Shown here piece after piece: positions 51,944 to 61,614 of a stretch of DNA of 64,000 bases. Every line of letters begins with the position of its first letter. Position 1 is the stretch's first letter. The notes beneath the pieces are model-generated. The model had not been told where the DNA came from. It searched no databases and saw only the letters and a list, made by a program, of their open reading frames with translations. The stretch lies in NCBI RefSeq assembly GCF_042926695.1, contig NZ_CP170642.1, positions 1,798,001-1,862,000 on the forward strand, read 5' to 3'. The position numbers and the translations under genes are program-made. Source of the stretch: Lonepinella koalarum. Lineage in GTDB: Bacteria > Pseudomonadota > Gammaproteobacteria > Enterobacterales > Pasteurellaceae.

Positions 51944-52932
51944 CCCAAGAATACCACGATAAACTCAAACATGAAGCCTGGCAAATTGAAAGACTGAACA
52001 AAAAACCTGAACGCACAATTGAAGAAGCATTAATCAGATTTTTAGAAGTTTCTCAAGAACAAAAAGATATTGAAACCAAAATTCGCCATACGGAATACTG
52101 GCGAAGCGTATTGGCAGGACGCACACTTAGCTCTTTAACAACAGATGACATTCTCAATAATCTGCCTACCCACAAAACAGGCACAAAAAAGAAACTCTCC
52201 CCCGCCACACAAAATCGCTATCGCACATCTATTTTGCGTGCCTTATCCCTAGCCCACAAAGCAGGGTGGATTGATAGCGTGCCTTACGTCCCGAAAAATC
52301 CCGAACCTAAATTGCGGGTTCGTTGGCTAAGCAAAGAACAGGCGTTGCAATTAATCAACGCCCTTAGCCTACAATGGATGAAAGAAGTCTGCTCATTTGC
52401 TTTAATGACAGGGGCAAGAATGACAGAAATTCTCTCACTCACATGGGACAAAATAGATTTCGCAAGAAATATCGCCATTGTCAGTAGTGACATCGCCAAA
52501 TCAGGCAAAGCAAGAGCCTTACCGCTTAGCCGTGAAGCGATCACTTTACTCAGAAAAAGACAAAGTCAACAACTCGCTCACTACGTCTTTCATCGTGGCA
52601 AGGGAAAATACATCAGCGAAATTGACCGTGAAGACTTCCAACGAGCATTAACCAAAGCAAATATCCAGGATTTTCGCTTTCACGACTTACGTCACACCTG
52701 GGCAAGTTGGCACGTACAAAACGGCACACCGTTAATGGTGCTAAAAGAACTCGGCGGTTGGGAAACTGTGGAAATGGTAAAACGCTACGCCCACTTAAAC
52801 GCCACCCATCTACTCAACTATGCCAGCGTGGGTACATTTTGGGAACAGTCCACTATCACCTCATTCAAATTCACCGCAGAAAACGACCCACAAACCGAAC
52901 CACCCCAAAACAAAAAAGCCGTAAGTTACTGA
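51841..52932 (+). CDS. int: Tyrosine-type phage integrase
   Basis: 363 residues. SAM-like N-terminal arm and core (40-150), catalytic domain with Arg near 192 (MTGARMTEILSL), HDLRHTW near 281-287 and Tyr near 315 (GWETVEMVKRYAHL). Ends 27 bases from the 3' end of tRNA-Ser, so it faces its own attachment site. Confidence 0.9.
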   Translation: MSIYKKSNGIWWIDFRTPSGQRIRHSAKTTEKKLAQEYHDKLKHEAWQIERLNKKPERTIEEALIRFLEVSQEQKDIETKIRHTEYWRSVLAGRTLSSLTTDDILNNLPTHKTGTKKKLSPATQNRYRTSILRALSLAHKAGWIDSVPYVPKNPEPKLRVRWLSKEQALQLINALSLQWMKEVCSFALMTGARMTEILSLTWDKIDFARNIAIVSSDIAKSGKARALPLSREAITLLRKRQSQQLAHYVFHRGKGKYISEIDREDFQRALTKANIQDFRFHDLRHTWASWHVQNGTPLMVLKELGGWETVEMVKRYAHLNATHLLNYASVGTFWEQSTITSFKFTAENDPQTEPPQNKKAVSY

Positions 52933-52959
52933 TTAACTTACGACTTCTCTAAATTTAAG

Positions 52960-52990
52960 TGGCGGAGGAAGTGAGATTCGAACTCACGGA
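52960..52990. other. Predicted attachment site (tRNA 3' end)
   Basis: The 3' part of tRNA-Ser next to the integrase is the usual crossover for this class. The partner copy should lie beyond the left window edge. The exact core cannot be set from one copy. Confidence 0.6.
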
Positions 52991-53051
52991 GGGCGTAAAC
53001 CCTCGCCGGTTTTCAAGACCGGTGCCTTCAACCGCTCGACCATTCCTCCGC
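52960..53051 (-). tRNA. tRNA-Ser(UGA)
   Basis: 92 nt including encoded CCA: acceptor GCGGAGG pairs with CCTCCGC, class II long variable arm, anticodon loop CTTGAAA with UGA, T-arm GTTCGAATC. Intact, so integration kept a functional gene. Confidence 0.95.
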
Positions 53052-53166
53052 AGCTGTGGGATGCATAATAAGGATTTTTCTATTTTCTGTCAAGAATAAA
53101 AATTACGTCATAATATCGTTTGCTGCTTTTTAAAACAATAAAAAAACACCACACTTTTAAAGCTTC

Positions 53167-54549
53167 TTATAACGCCTCAACCAACTTCACTGCATTCCCA
53201 ATATAGCTCGCAGGCGTAAGCTGTTGTAAACGCACTTTCTCTTCTTCTGGAATAGCCAGTTTTTCCACAAATTCACGCATGGCTTGTTCATCAACACGTT
53301 TGCCACGGGTTAATTCTTTGAGTTTTTCATAAGGTTTTTCAATGCCATAGCGACGCATCACGGTTTGAATTGGTTCGGCTAACACTTCCCAGTTTTGGTT
53401 AAGTTCATCACGCAAATGTTGTTCGTTCACTTCTAATTTGCTAATGCCCTTGAGCGTTGCAGTATAGGCAATTAAGCAATAACCCAAGCCGACACCGAGA
53501 TTACGCAATACAGTAGAGTCGGTTAAATCACGCTGCCAGCGAGAAATTGGCAATTTTTGCCCTAAATGGCTCATCACCGCATTCGCCACCCCAAGATTGC
53601 CTTCAGAATTTTCAAAGTCAATGGGATTAACTTTATGTGGCATGGTGCTTGAGCCAATTTCCCCTGCAATAGTGCGTTGTTTGAAATGATTTAATGCAAT
53701 ATAACCCCACAAATCACGGTCAAAATCAATGATAATGGTGTTAAAACGCACCACGGCATCGAAAAATTCCGCAATGTAATCGTGCGGTTCAATTTGGGTG
53801 GTGTAGGGATTCCATTGAATGCCAAGGGAAGTGACGAATTCTCGACTTAATTGATGCCAGTCAATGTCAGGATAGGCAGATAAATGGGCGTTATAGTTCC
53901 CCACCGCACCATTAATTTTGCCTAACACATCCACTTGTTTTAATTGATTAAATTGACGGCGTAAGCGATACACCACATTCGCCATTTCTTTGCCAACAGT
54001 GGACGGTGATGCAGGTTGACCGTGCGTACGAGAGAGCAATGGAATTTCTTTGTATTCGTTAGCTAAACGAGTAATTTCATCAATTAATTTTTGCCATTGT
54101 GGCAAAATCACTTCTTCACGAGCGGTTTTTAACATCAACGCATGGGACAGATTGTTAATATCTTCGGATGTACAAGCAAAATGGATAAACTCGCTAATTG
54201 CCGCCAATTCAGGCAAGGCGGCGGATTTTTCTTTTAAGAAATATTCCACCGCTTTCACATCGTGATTGGTAGTACGTTCTATTTCTTTAATATGTTGTGC
54301 ATCGGCAAGACTGAAATTTGCCACAAGTTGATCGAGGTAATCGTTTGCTTGTTTTGACAAAGAAGAAACTTCCGCAATTTGTGCAGTAGATGCCAATTTT
54401 TGTAACCAACGTACTTCAACGGTGACACGGAATTTTAATAGACCAAACTCGCTAAAAATACCACGCAAAGCAGTGGTTTTATCTTGATAGCGACCATCAA
54501 TCGGGGAAAGGGCAGTTAACGCATTGAGTTGCATAGCATTGAAAGACAT
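53167..54549 (-). CDS. purB: Adenylosuccinate lyase
   Basis: 460 residues. Signature SSTMPHKVNPIDFENSEGN near 295-313, HGQPASPSTVGKEMA near 170. It converts adenylosuccinate to AMP and SAICAR to AICAR in purine synthesis. Full length for the family; start has GGAG ten bases upstream. Followed on the same strand from hflD 15 bases upstream, the usual Gammaproteobacterial pair. Confidence 0.97.
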   Translation of the reverse strand: MSFNAMQLNALTALSPIDGRYQDKTTALRGIFSEFGLLKFRVTVEVRWLQKLASTAQIAEVSSLSKQANDYLDQLVANFSLADAQHIKEIERTTNHDVKAVEYFLKEKSAALPELAAISEFIHFACTSEDINNLSHALMLKTAREEVILPQWQKLIDEITRLANEYKEIPLLSRTHGQPASPSTVGKEMANVVYRLRRQFNQLKQVDVLGKINGAVGNYNAHLSAYPDIDWHQLSREFVTSLGIQWNPYTTQIEPHDYIAEFFDAVVRFNTIIIDFDRDLWGYIALNHFKQRTIAGEIGSSTMPHKVNPIDFENSEGNLGVANAVMSHLGQKLPISRWQRDLTDSTVLRNLGVGLGYCLIAYTATLKGISKLEVNEQHLRDELNQNWEVLAEPIQTVMRRYGIEKPYEKLKELTRGKRVDEQAMREFVEKLAIPEEEKVRLQQLTPASYIGNAVKLVEAL

Positions 54550-54564
54550 AGAGATTTTGCTCCG

Positions 54565-55176
54565 TTAAATAGTTTCATATAATTGTTGTGCCATATTTAG
54601 GATCTTACGGCGAGAGAATAGCAGTTGCCATTTGCTACCACCTACTTGTTGCCAAAGCATAGCCGCTCGAACACCCGCTAGCAAACAGGCTCGAATACGG
54701 TTTTGAATAGATGGTTGCTGTAAATATTCCGCATTACCGAATATTTGAATCCGTTTACCCAATGGACTGAGAATATCGGTATAGATAGTAGCAATTTTTT
54801 CTAACATGGTTTCATCAAGCAGTGAATAATATTCTAATTGCGTTGGCATATATTGAATACGATGGGCAAGCTGAGATTTCGCTTCCGCATTATCTTGCAA
54901 TCTGCCAGCCATTGCCACTAAGCTCAACCAATAGCGAGCGAGTTCAGGGTTTTGAGCATTTAGTTGTTCAATTAAGGTTTCTAAACCTAATTTGATATTA
55001 TCCAACGAACCACCAAAAACCGCCAATGTATCAGTTGGGTGTGTTTGCAATAAACTTTTTAAAGAAACTTCTAGGGCATAGGTATTCGCTTGCCCTCGTT
55101 GTGCAAACTGTTGCACTAATCTTGCCGACTGACAAACCCCAGCTAGGGCGAGAGTGATGTCTTGATAATTTGCCAT
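54565..55176 (-). CDS. hflD: HflD, high-frequency lysogenisation protein
   Basis: 203 residues, all helical, MANYQDITLALAGVCQSARLVQQFAQRG. In E. coli HflD is a peripheral membrane protein that binds lambda CII and impairs its activity. Encoded just before purB. Of note because the neighbouring prophage encodes a CII-like protein. Confidence 0.92.
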   Translation of the reverse strand: MANYQDITLALAGVCQSARLVQQFAQRGQANTYALEVSLKSLLQTHPTDTLAVFGGSLDNIKLGLETLIEQLNAQNPELARYWLSLVAMAGRLQDNAEAKSQLAHRIQYMPTQLEYYSLLDETMLEKIATIYTDILSPLGKRIQIFGNAEYLQQPSIQNRIRACLLAGVRAAMLWQQVGGSKWQLLFSRRKILNMAQQLYETI

Positions 55177-55310
55177 GTTTTTTGATGAAAATGAGATTGA
55201 GAAAGTTAAGAGTAATATAGCATTTTTAGGGAATAATTTAAAGGATATGATTATCCTATTAGAATAAAACCGCCCATTAAGACGGCTTTATATATTGGCT
55301 TTGCAGAGTT

Positions 55311-55913
55311 TTAATCTGCCACATCAATATCAGGACAAAATGCTCCTAGATTATAGGCTTCAAGTTTCAAATTATGATTTTCATCTACATCAAATACTGC
55401 AAGTGTCGCTGGGGTGACAGGTAATAATTTATCTGTCGCAATACCAAGGAAAACATGGCAAACAACCCGAATTACACCGCTATGTACAATAGCTAAAATA
55501 TCCTGATTAGGATATTTCTTGATATAGCTTAGTAATGTTGTTTTAATTCGCAGACAAAAATCTTGCCAAGATTCACCATTATCAGGGGTAAATTCGCCTG
55601 CTCGCCAAGCCTTATAATATTCTGGCTGCTCTTTTAGTAAATCTATCTTTGATTTACCTGTCCAGTCTCCCATATTCAATTCTCTTAGATGGGCATCAAA
55701 ATGGGCATTCTTGTAACCTACTATTTTTGCAGTTTGTCGTACTCGTCCCAAATCAGATGCCACAATAATTTGTGGTTTAAATTGGGCGAGTATCGGTTTG
55801 ATTGCTTTTACTTGAGCAATTCCCCGTTCAGACAGACTTGAATTTGCATGCCCTTGTAAACGGAATGATTTATTCCATTCCGTTTCACCATGTCGTAATA
55901 AAATTAAACGCAT
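55311..55913 (-). CDS. Histidine phosphatase (phosphoglycerate mutase-like)
   Basis: 200 residues. RHGETEWN at 7-14 with the phospho-accepting His, SDLGRVRQTA near 54, and HSGVI with the second His near 147. GpmB/CobC-type phosphatase with unknown substrate. Shares strand and a 12-base gap with the transporter gene, suggesting one operon. Confidence 0.8.
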   Translation of the reverse strand: MRLILLRHGETEWNKSFRLQGHANSSLSERGIAQVKAIKPILAQFKPQIIVASDLGRVRQTAKIVGYKNAHFDAHLRELNMGDWTGKSKIDLLKEQPEYYKAWRAGEFTPDNGESWQDFCLRIKTTLLSYIKKYPNQDILAIVHSGVIRVVCHVFLGIATDKLLPVTPATLAVFDVDENHNLKLEAYNLGAFCPDIDVAD

Positions 55914-55925
55914 TTTGATTCCCCT

Positions 55926-57374
55926 TCACAATCCATAACCCAATAATTGGAACCAAGTGAAAATAGATATACAAATTAACGTTGCACCAATAAAGCAAGT
56001 AATCAACCCATATTTCATTTGATCCATGACACTAAAATAGCCTGTCGCAAAGTAAATAGTATTTACTTTAGAATGTGGGGGTAATGTGATGGTGTAAGTG
56101 AGTGTAAAGGACGCTGCTAAGGCTAATGTCACAGGATCCATTCCCATTGTTTTGGCTAAAGCAATAATAGCTGGAATTAAAATGGTCGTTTTAACCGTTT
56201 TACTGGTAAAAATTAAATGGCTATACATACAAATAAAGATGACGATGATATACACCAGATAAATATTCATCTGCTCAAGGCCTAATCCATACACCATTTT
56301 TGAAATTAACCATTGGGCACTCTGTGTTGATTCAAGGGTGTTACCTGCGGCATAAGCCCCAGCAGCAAAAATCATGAGCTCCCATTTTATTTTTGCTTCA
56401 GACCAATTAAGTAAACCAATTTTTGGCATTAAACAAAGTACAGCAGCGATTACCGCAGTCATATACACACTGATTTTGAAACCAAATAATGCTTTATGAT
56501 AGGATTCTGTCGCCCAAAGGAAAACCGCAAGTAAAAAAATAAACATTGCTTTTTTCTCGTTTAGAGTGAATGCACCTAATCGTTGACGTTCTTCTTTTAA
56601 TGTGACTAACGCTCTTTCAAAATCTATTTCGTCTTTAAATTTAAATAACTTCAATCCTACCCAAAAAGAGAGCATCATACCAAAGAAAGAAATAGGGAAT
56701 GAAGCAATAAGCCAATCCATATAACCAATGTTTCCACCTGCTTGTTGATTAATGAAACCAACAGCAATAATATTACCTGCTGTTCCTGTCATTACCCCCG
56801 ATGTAGCAATAGCATCAGCTTGTACCCCTTGCAACATCATGACTTTACCAAAGTTACTTTTACCTGGTACGGCTTTGTAAATTTCTAATAAAATCATACA
56901 AATTGGCACCATTAGACTGGCTCGGGCTGTTGTTGACGGCACAAAAAAGACAATACTAAAATTAATTAGAATCAGTACAATTAAGGCTTTTTTCGGTGTT
57001 TGCCCAAAAGTCGTAATCATCCATAAAGCAAAACGGCGAGCAATATTCGATTTAATCATGGCAGATGTTAAGACAAACGCAGAAACCATTAACCAGATAA
57101 CATCAAACCCCAGAGTGGCAAAAACTTCTTTTTCTTTGGCGACGGTACCAGAAAGGGGCAATAAAATAATAATTATCATAGACGTCAAATAGATAGGTAA
57201 AGCACCACTTACCCATAACATCAATGCTGCACAGAAAATAGCTAATGCCTTTTTTCCTTCTAATGTCAAACCGTCGGGGGTAGGCATAAACATTAATGCA
57301 CAAAAAATCACAATCGCTAACGGAATGCCTAATTTTTTCAACCAAGAAGATTGAGAAGAAGATGTCGTTTCCAT
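55926..57374 (-). CDS. DASS-family (SLC13) anion/sodium symporter
   Basis: 482 residues with about 12 membrane segments. STTARASLMVPICMILLEIYKAVPG and MTGTAGNIIAVGFINQQAGG hold the SNT-like substrate and sodium loops; TLTYTITLPPHSKVNTIYFATGYFSV is the second repeat. Takes up di- or tricarboxylates or sulphate; substrate not fixed by sequence. Divergent from lysR. Confidence 0.85.
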   Translation of the reverse strand: METTSSSQSSWLKKLGIPLAIVIFCALMFMPTPDGLTLEGKKALAIFCAALMLWVSGALPIYLTSMIIIILLPLSGTVAKEKEVFATLGFDVIWLMVSAFVLTSAMIKSNIARRFALWMITTFGQTPKKALIVLILINFSIVFFVPSTTARASLMVPICMILLEIYKAVPGKSNFGKVMMLQGVQADAIATSGVMTGTAGNIIAVGFINQQAGGNIGYMDWLIASFPISFFGMMLSFWVGLKLFKFKDEIDFERALVTLKEERQRLGAFTLNEKKAMFIFLLAVFLWATESYHKALFGFKISVYMTAVIAAVLCLMPKIGLLNWSEAKIKWELMIFAAGAYAAGNTLESTQSAQWLISKMVYGLGLEQMNIYLVYIIVIFICMYSHLIFTSKTVKTTILIPAIIALAKTMGMDPVTLALAASFTLTYTITLPPHSKVNTIYFATGYFSVMDQMKYGLITCFIGATLICISIFTWFQLLGYGL

Positions 57375-57488
57375 ATGTCACCTCATATTATTAAAAAGTC
57401 ACAAGGAAGTATAATGACCTTTACAAGATAAGAATATTTTTATTATTATATGAATACCATAAAATAATTTTATAGCTTAGGTGAGTAA

Positions 57489-58385
57489 ATGAACTTTTCT
57501 CAACTTGAAACCTTTTTGGTGCTTGCACAAACGCTAAGCATTACTAAAACTGCAGAAAAAACCTTTTGTACACAACCAGCTGTCAGTATAAAAATACGCA
57601 ACTTAGAACAACAGTTGAATACCTTATTATTTGAACGGATTAATAATCGTTTATTTTTGACTGAACAAGGAAGAATCTACCAAAAATATGTACGACAGGC
57701 TCTCAATTTATTGGAAACCGCCAAAACACATTTAGATCAATTCAACGATCCTACTCAAGGCAATATTAAGTTAGGAGCAAGCCATTTTGTTGGGGTATTC
57801 TTCTTACCACAATTAATGGCAAATTATAAAAAATCCTATCCTAATGTAAACATATCGTTAGATATATCTTCATCTCAACAATTAATTCAAAAATTGGCAG
57901 ATCATCAACTTGACTTATTAATAATGTCCGATCAAATTTATTTTGATCCACACAAGTATGAGTTAAAAACTTTTCTTGATGATGAGTTAATTTTAATCGT
58001 ACCAAATGATCATTGGCTTGCCACCGAAAAAGGTTGTACCTTTGATTCGCTTAGAAATGAAACATTGTTAACAAAACAAGAACATTCAAACACTCGCTTA
58101 TTTTTAGAGAAACGGATCCATCAAAAGGATAAAATAATGCCTAAATTACTCGAAATAAACAGCCTAGAAGGTATAAAACAAGGAGTTATCTATGGTCTAG
58201 GTATTGGAATTATTCCGAAAATTGCGGTAAAAAATGAATTAAAATTTGGGTTAATTAAAGAAGTGAAAGTTGTCGATATTGAATTTAATCGCAAAATTTG
58301 TTTTGTTCACCAAAAAGACAAGTATCTTTCTCCGACAATTCGTCAATTTTTAGATTATTTGGTGAAAGTTAATATTGTTGTGTGA
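57489..58385 (+). CDS. LysR-type transcriptional regulator
   Basis: 298 residues: N-terminal winged helix (MNFSQLETFLVLAQTLSITKTAEKTFCTQPAVSIKIRNLEQQL) and a periplasmic-binding-like effector domain. Divergent from the transporter operon across 114 bases, so probably controls it in response to its substrate. Confidence 0.9.
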   Translation: MNFSQLETFLVLAQTLSITKTAEKTFCTQPAVSIKIRNLEQQLNTLLFERINNRLFLTEQGRIYQKYVRQALNLLETAKTHLDQFNDPTQGNIKLGASHFVGVFFLPQLMANYKKSYPNVNISLDISSSQQLIQKLADHQLDLLIMSDQIYFDPHKYELKTFLDDELILIVPNDHWLATEKGCTFDSLRNETLLTKQEHSNTRLFLEKRIHQKDKIMPKLLEINSLEGIKQGVIYGLGIGIIPKIAVKNELKFGLIKEVKVVDIEFNRKICFVHQKDKYLSPTIRQFLDYLVKVNIVV

Positions 58386-58456
58386 TACCGTATTAGATAT
58401 TATGAAAACAAAATAAAAGTAACTAACCACGACCACAAAAAATAGATTTAAAATTC

Positions 58457-58490
58457 ACCGCGGTTTCTTCAACTTAACTAAAACCGCGGT
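58457..58490. terminator. Bidirectional terminator
   Basis: ACCGCGGTTT/AAACCGCGGT, ten-bp perfect stem between convergent lysR and uxuA, with T-rich flanks. Confidence 0.8.
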
Positions 58491-58508
58491 CAAATTTTCG
58501 TCAATATT

Positions 58509-59693
58509 TTACATTTCAAAATACACTTTCTTCAACGCCAATTCCAATCCACGAAACTCCGCCAAACCACGCAACCGCCCAATAGCGGAATAACCCGGAT
58601 TGGTTTTTTTCTGCAAATCATCCAGCATTTGATGACCGTGATCGGGACGCATTGGGATTAATCTCGTGTCGCCATTGGCTTTGTGGCGATATTCTTCCGC
58701 AAGTAAGGCTTTTACTACGCCGAACATATCCACGTCCCCTGCCAAATGATCCGCTTCGTGGAAACTTAACGGATTATCTTCTCGTTGGGTGGCACGCAAA
58801 TGAGCGAAGTAAATCCGATCGGCAAAACGTTCGGTCATTGCAACTAAATCGTTGTCAGGACGAACACCGTAAGAGCCTGTACACATCGTAAAACCATTGG
58901 CAGCCAAAGGTTGCGTGTCCACATACCATTGCATATCGTCAATAGTGGATACAATGCGTGGTAGGCCTAAAATCGGGCGTGGTGGATCGTCAGGGTGAAC
59001 CGCCATACGAATCCCGACTTCTTGTGCCACGGGTATAATTTCGTTTAAGAAATACGCCAAGTGAGTACGGAATTTTTCAGGGGTAATGCCGTTGTAGCGA
59101 TCCAGTTGAGCCTGAAATTCTTCCAATGTGTAGCCTTCTTCTGCCCCTGGTAACCCTGCAATAATGTTTTTGGTGAGCGTCGCAATGTCGTCTGCTGTCA
59201 TTTGTTCAAAATAGGATTGGGCTTGTTGACGTTCTTCTTCAGTGTAAGTCCGCTCCGCATTCGGACGTTTTAAAATATGCAATTCAAATGCCGCAAAGGC
59301 AATATGATCAAATCGCAATGCCTTTGAACCGTCTGGCATTTCATAAGCTAAATCGGTTCTCGTCCAGTCCAACACGGGCATAAAATTGTAGCAAACCGTA
59401 TCAATCCCACATTGAGCGAGATTGCGTAAGGTCTGTTTATAATTATCAATCCACGTTTGAAAATGGCCTGTTTGGGTTTTGATTTCTTCGTGAACTGGCA
59501 CGCTTTCTACTACTGACCACGAAAGCCCAGCTTGCTCAATCACGGTTTTGCGTTTTTCAATTTCGTCCACTGTCCACACTTGCCCATTGGAGATATGATG
59601 CAAAGCCGTTACAATACCTGTTGCCCCTGCTTGGCGGATGTCGGAAAGGGAAACGGGATCATTAGGGCCGTACCAACGCCATGTTTGTTCCAT
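58509..59693 (-). CDS. uxuA: Mannonate dehydratase
   Basis: 394 residues. MEQTWRWYGPNDPVSLSDIRQAGATGIVTALHHI and MAVHPDDPPRPILGLPRIVST are diagnostic; metal-binding His/Cys lie in the TIM barrel (TMCTGSYG). Dehydrates D-mannonate to 2-keto-3-deoxygluconate in hexuronate breakdown. Together with uxuR upstream. Confidence 0.97.
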   Translation of the reverse strand: MEQTWRWYGPNDPVSLSDIRQAGATGIVTALHHISNGQVWTVDEIEKRKTVIEQAGLSWSVVESVPVHEEIKTQTGHFQTWIDNYKQTLRNLAQCGIDTVCYNFMPVLDWTRTDLAYEMPDGSKALRFDHIAFAAFELHILKRPNAERTYTEEERQQAQSYFEQMTADDIATLTKNIIAGLPGAEEGYTLEEFQAQLDRYNGITPEKFRTHLAYFLNEIIPVAQEVGIRMAVHPDDPPRPILGLPRIVSTIDDMQWYVDTQPLAANGFTMCTGSYGVRPDNDLVAMTERFADRIYFAHLRATQREDNPLSFHEADHLAGDVDMFGVVKALLAEEYRHKANGDTRLIPMRPDHGHQMLDDLQKKTNPGYSAIGRLRGLAEFRGLELALKKVYFEM

Positions 59694-59713
59694 AGATAAC
59701 TCCTTATAATTTA

Positions 59714-60469
59714 TTAATTTAACCCCACTGACACAGGATTCACATTAAACAAAAAACCATCAAAATTCGGATCTTCTACATCCGAGAGTTCAAACAGTTT
59801 TTGTTTTACGTTTTCCAAATGTTGCCACATGGCTTTTTTCGCCAGTGCAGGATCTTTTCGTTGTATGCTGGTTAAAATCGCTTCGTGATCTTTTAACCAC
59901 ATTTGGCGATATTTATGATCGCTAATATGTAAATGTAAGCCTTTCCACATCGGATTATTGCGGTATTTCCACAGTTCTTTTTGCAGATTGATTAATACTT
60001 CATTTTGGGTAATTTCCGCAATAGCACTGTGAAATTCTTCATCTTCGGAATAATCTTCATCATTTTGCTCAAGAGTAATTCGCTCACGACTTAAAATATC
60101 TTTTAAGCGTAAAATATCATTGCGGCTCGCCTGAATCGCCGCAAATTCTGCAATGCTACTTTCTACCAATTGTCGAGCTTGTAATAATTCGAAAGGCCCC
60201 ACATCCGCATATTCATAGTTATCATCATTTTGTGCCATTACTTTAGGTGAAGCGATGACATATACACCTGATCCTTTACGCACGGAAACCAGATCGTCTA
60301 ATTCCAACATAATAATGGCTTCACGGATGACCGTGCGACTTACATTCATCAGTTCTGCTAAATCACGTTCGGGAGGTAAACGGTCGCCCACTTGATAAAC
60401 ACCATCAACTAGCTGTTGTTTTAATATGGCTCCGATTTTTTTATAGGAGCGTGAAATCTCTTGTAGCAT
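59714..60469 (-). CDS. uxuR: UxuR, GntR-family (FadR) regulator
   Basis: 251 residues: winged helix (GDRLPPERDLAELMNVSRTVIREAIIMLELDDLVSVRKGSGVYV) and an FCD effector domain with the metal-binding His set (EFHSAIAE ... HLHISDHKYRQMWLKDHEAI). Represses hexuronate genes until the inducer binds. Divergent from the SDR gene; shares an operator region. Confidence 0.92.
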   Translation of the reverse strand: MLQEISRSYKKIGAILKQQLVDGVYQVGDRLPPERDLAELMNVSRTVIREAIIMLELDDLVSVRKGSGVYVIASPKVMAQNDDNYEYADVGPFELLQARQLVESSIAEFAAIQASRNDILRLKDILSRERITLEQNDEDYSEDEEFHSAIAEITQNEVLINLQKELWKYRNNPMWKGLHLHISDHKYRQMWLKDHEAILTSIQRKDPALAKKAMWQHLENVKQKLFELSDVEDPNFDGFLFNVNPVSVGLN

Positions 60470-60494
60470 ATTTCCTCCTAAGTTTTCAAAATCC

Positions 60495-60745
60495 TTATTA
60501 GGTATAAATTGGTATAACTAATTCGGCATTTTTGTCTTTTCTTGTTTTATTTTACTTGTTTTTATTATTTAAAAAAGAGAATTTTTATAAAAACGTGATC
60601 TACATCACAAAAACTTAATTATTGGTGGACCAATTTTAAGAAATGTGATCTAGTTCACATTTTTTTGTTTCGAAATAGTATAGAATTTTTTATGTTTTTA
60701 GCTATAGGTATACCAATTACATAATATTGGACAACCAGTTCAAAG
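60495..60745. promoter_or_regulatory. Regulatory region with CRP and UxuR sites
   Basis: Two CRP-like sites, CGTGATCTACATCACA (60594-60609) and TGTGATCTAGTTCACA (60644-60659). UxuR/ExuR-type operators TTGGTGGACCAA (60622-60633), GGTATACCAAT (60707-60717) and TTGGACAACCAG (60727-60738), plus a half-site at 60511. Catabolite activation and hexuronate induction of both divergent units is the clear reading. Confidence 0.75.
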
Positions 60746-60764
60746 AAAATTTAGGAGACAACCA

Positions 60765-61613
60765 ATGACAAATATTGCTATGAACCACAATTTTAATAAC
60801 AAAGTAATTGTAATAACTGGCGCAGGCGGTGTGCTTTGCGCCTTCTTAGCCAAACAGCTTGCGCATACCAAAGCACATATCGCTTTATTGGATATTAACC
60901 TTGATGCTGCAAACCTTGTGGCACAAGAAATTAACCAAGCAGGTGGCAGTGCGAAAGCCTATCAAACCAATGTGCTGGATTTAGCCAGCATTCAAGCGGT
61001 GCGCGATCAAATCGCAGCCGATTTTGGCACTTGCGACATTTTAATTAACGGCGCAGGCGGTAATAATCCAAAAGCAACCACAGACAATGAATTTCATACC
61101 ACTGATTTAGCTGAAGGGGTAAAAACCTTTTTTGAGCTCGATAAAGCAGGTATTGAGTTCGTATTTAACCTTAACTATCTCGGCACATTGCTTCCTACGC
61201 AAGTGTTTGCCAAAGATATGCTTGGTAAAGATGACGCAAATATCGTCAATATTTCCAGTATGAATGCCTTCACGCCATTAACCAAAATCCCCGCTTATTC
61301 AGGTGCGAAAGCAGCAATTAGTAACTTCACGCAATGGCTGGCGGTGTACTTCTCTAAAGTCGGCATTCGTTGTAATGCAATCGCTCCTGGCTTTTTAGTC
61401 AGTAATCAAAATCGTGCATTGTTATTTGATCAAGACGGCAAACCAACCGCACGCGCCAATAAAATTCTCACCAACACACCAATGGGTCGCTTTGGTGAAC
61501 CAGAAGAGTTGCTTGGTGCATTGCTCTTTTTAATTGATAGCCAATATGCCAGCTTTGTAAATGGCGTGGTTGTACCTGTTGATGGCGGATTCTCAGCCTA
61601 TAGCGGAGTTTAA
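60765..61613 (+). CDS. SDR-family fructuronate/mannonate-type oxidoreductase
   Basis: 282 residues. Rossmann GxxxGxG variant TGAGGVLCAFLA near 20, NGAGG near 95, catalytic Ser-Tyr-Lys (NISSMNAF, YSGAK). It resembles the Haemophilus uncharacterised oxidoreductase of the uxu cluster, which can replace UxuB in reducing fructuronate to mannonate. AGGAGACAACC precedes the ATG. Confidence 0.85.
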   Translation: MTNIAMNHNFNNKVIVITGAGGVLCAFLAKQLAHTKAHIALLDINLDAANLVAQEINQAGGSAKAYQTNVLDLASIQAVRDQIAADFGTCDILINGAGGNNPKATTDNEFHTTDLAEGVKTFFELDKAGIEFVFNLNYLGTLLPTQVFAKDMLGKDDANIVNISSMNAFTPLTKIPAYSGAKAAISNFTQWLAVYFSKVGIRCNAIAPGFLVSNQNRALLFDQDGKPTARANKILTNTPMGRFGEPEELLGALLFLIDSQYASFVNGVVVPVDGGFSAYSGV

Positions 61614-61614
61614 A

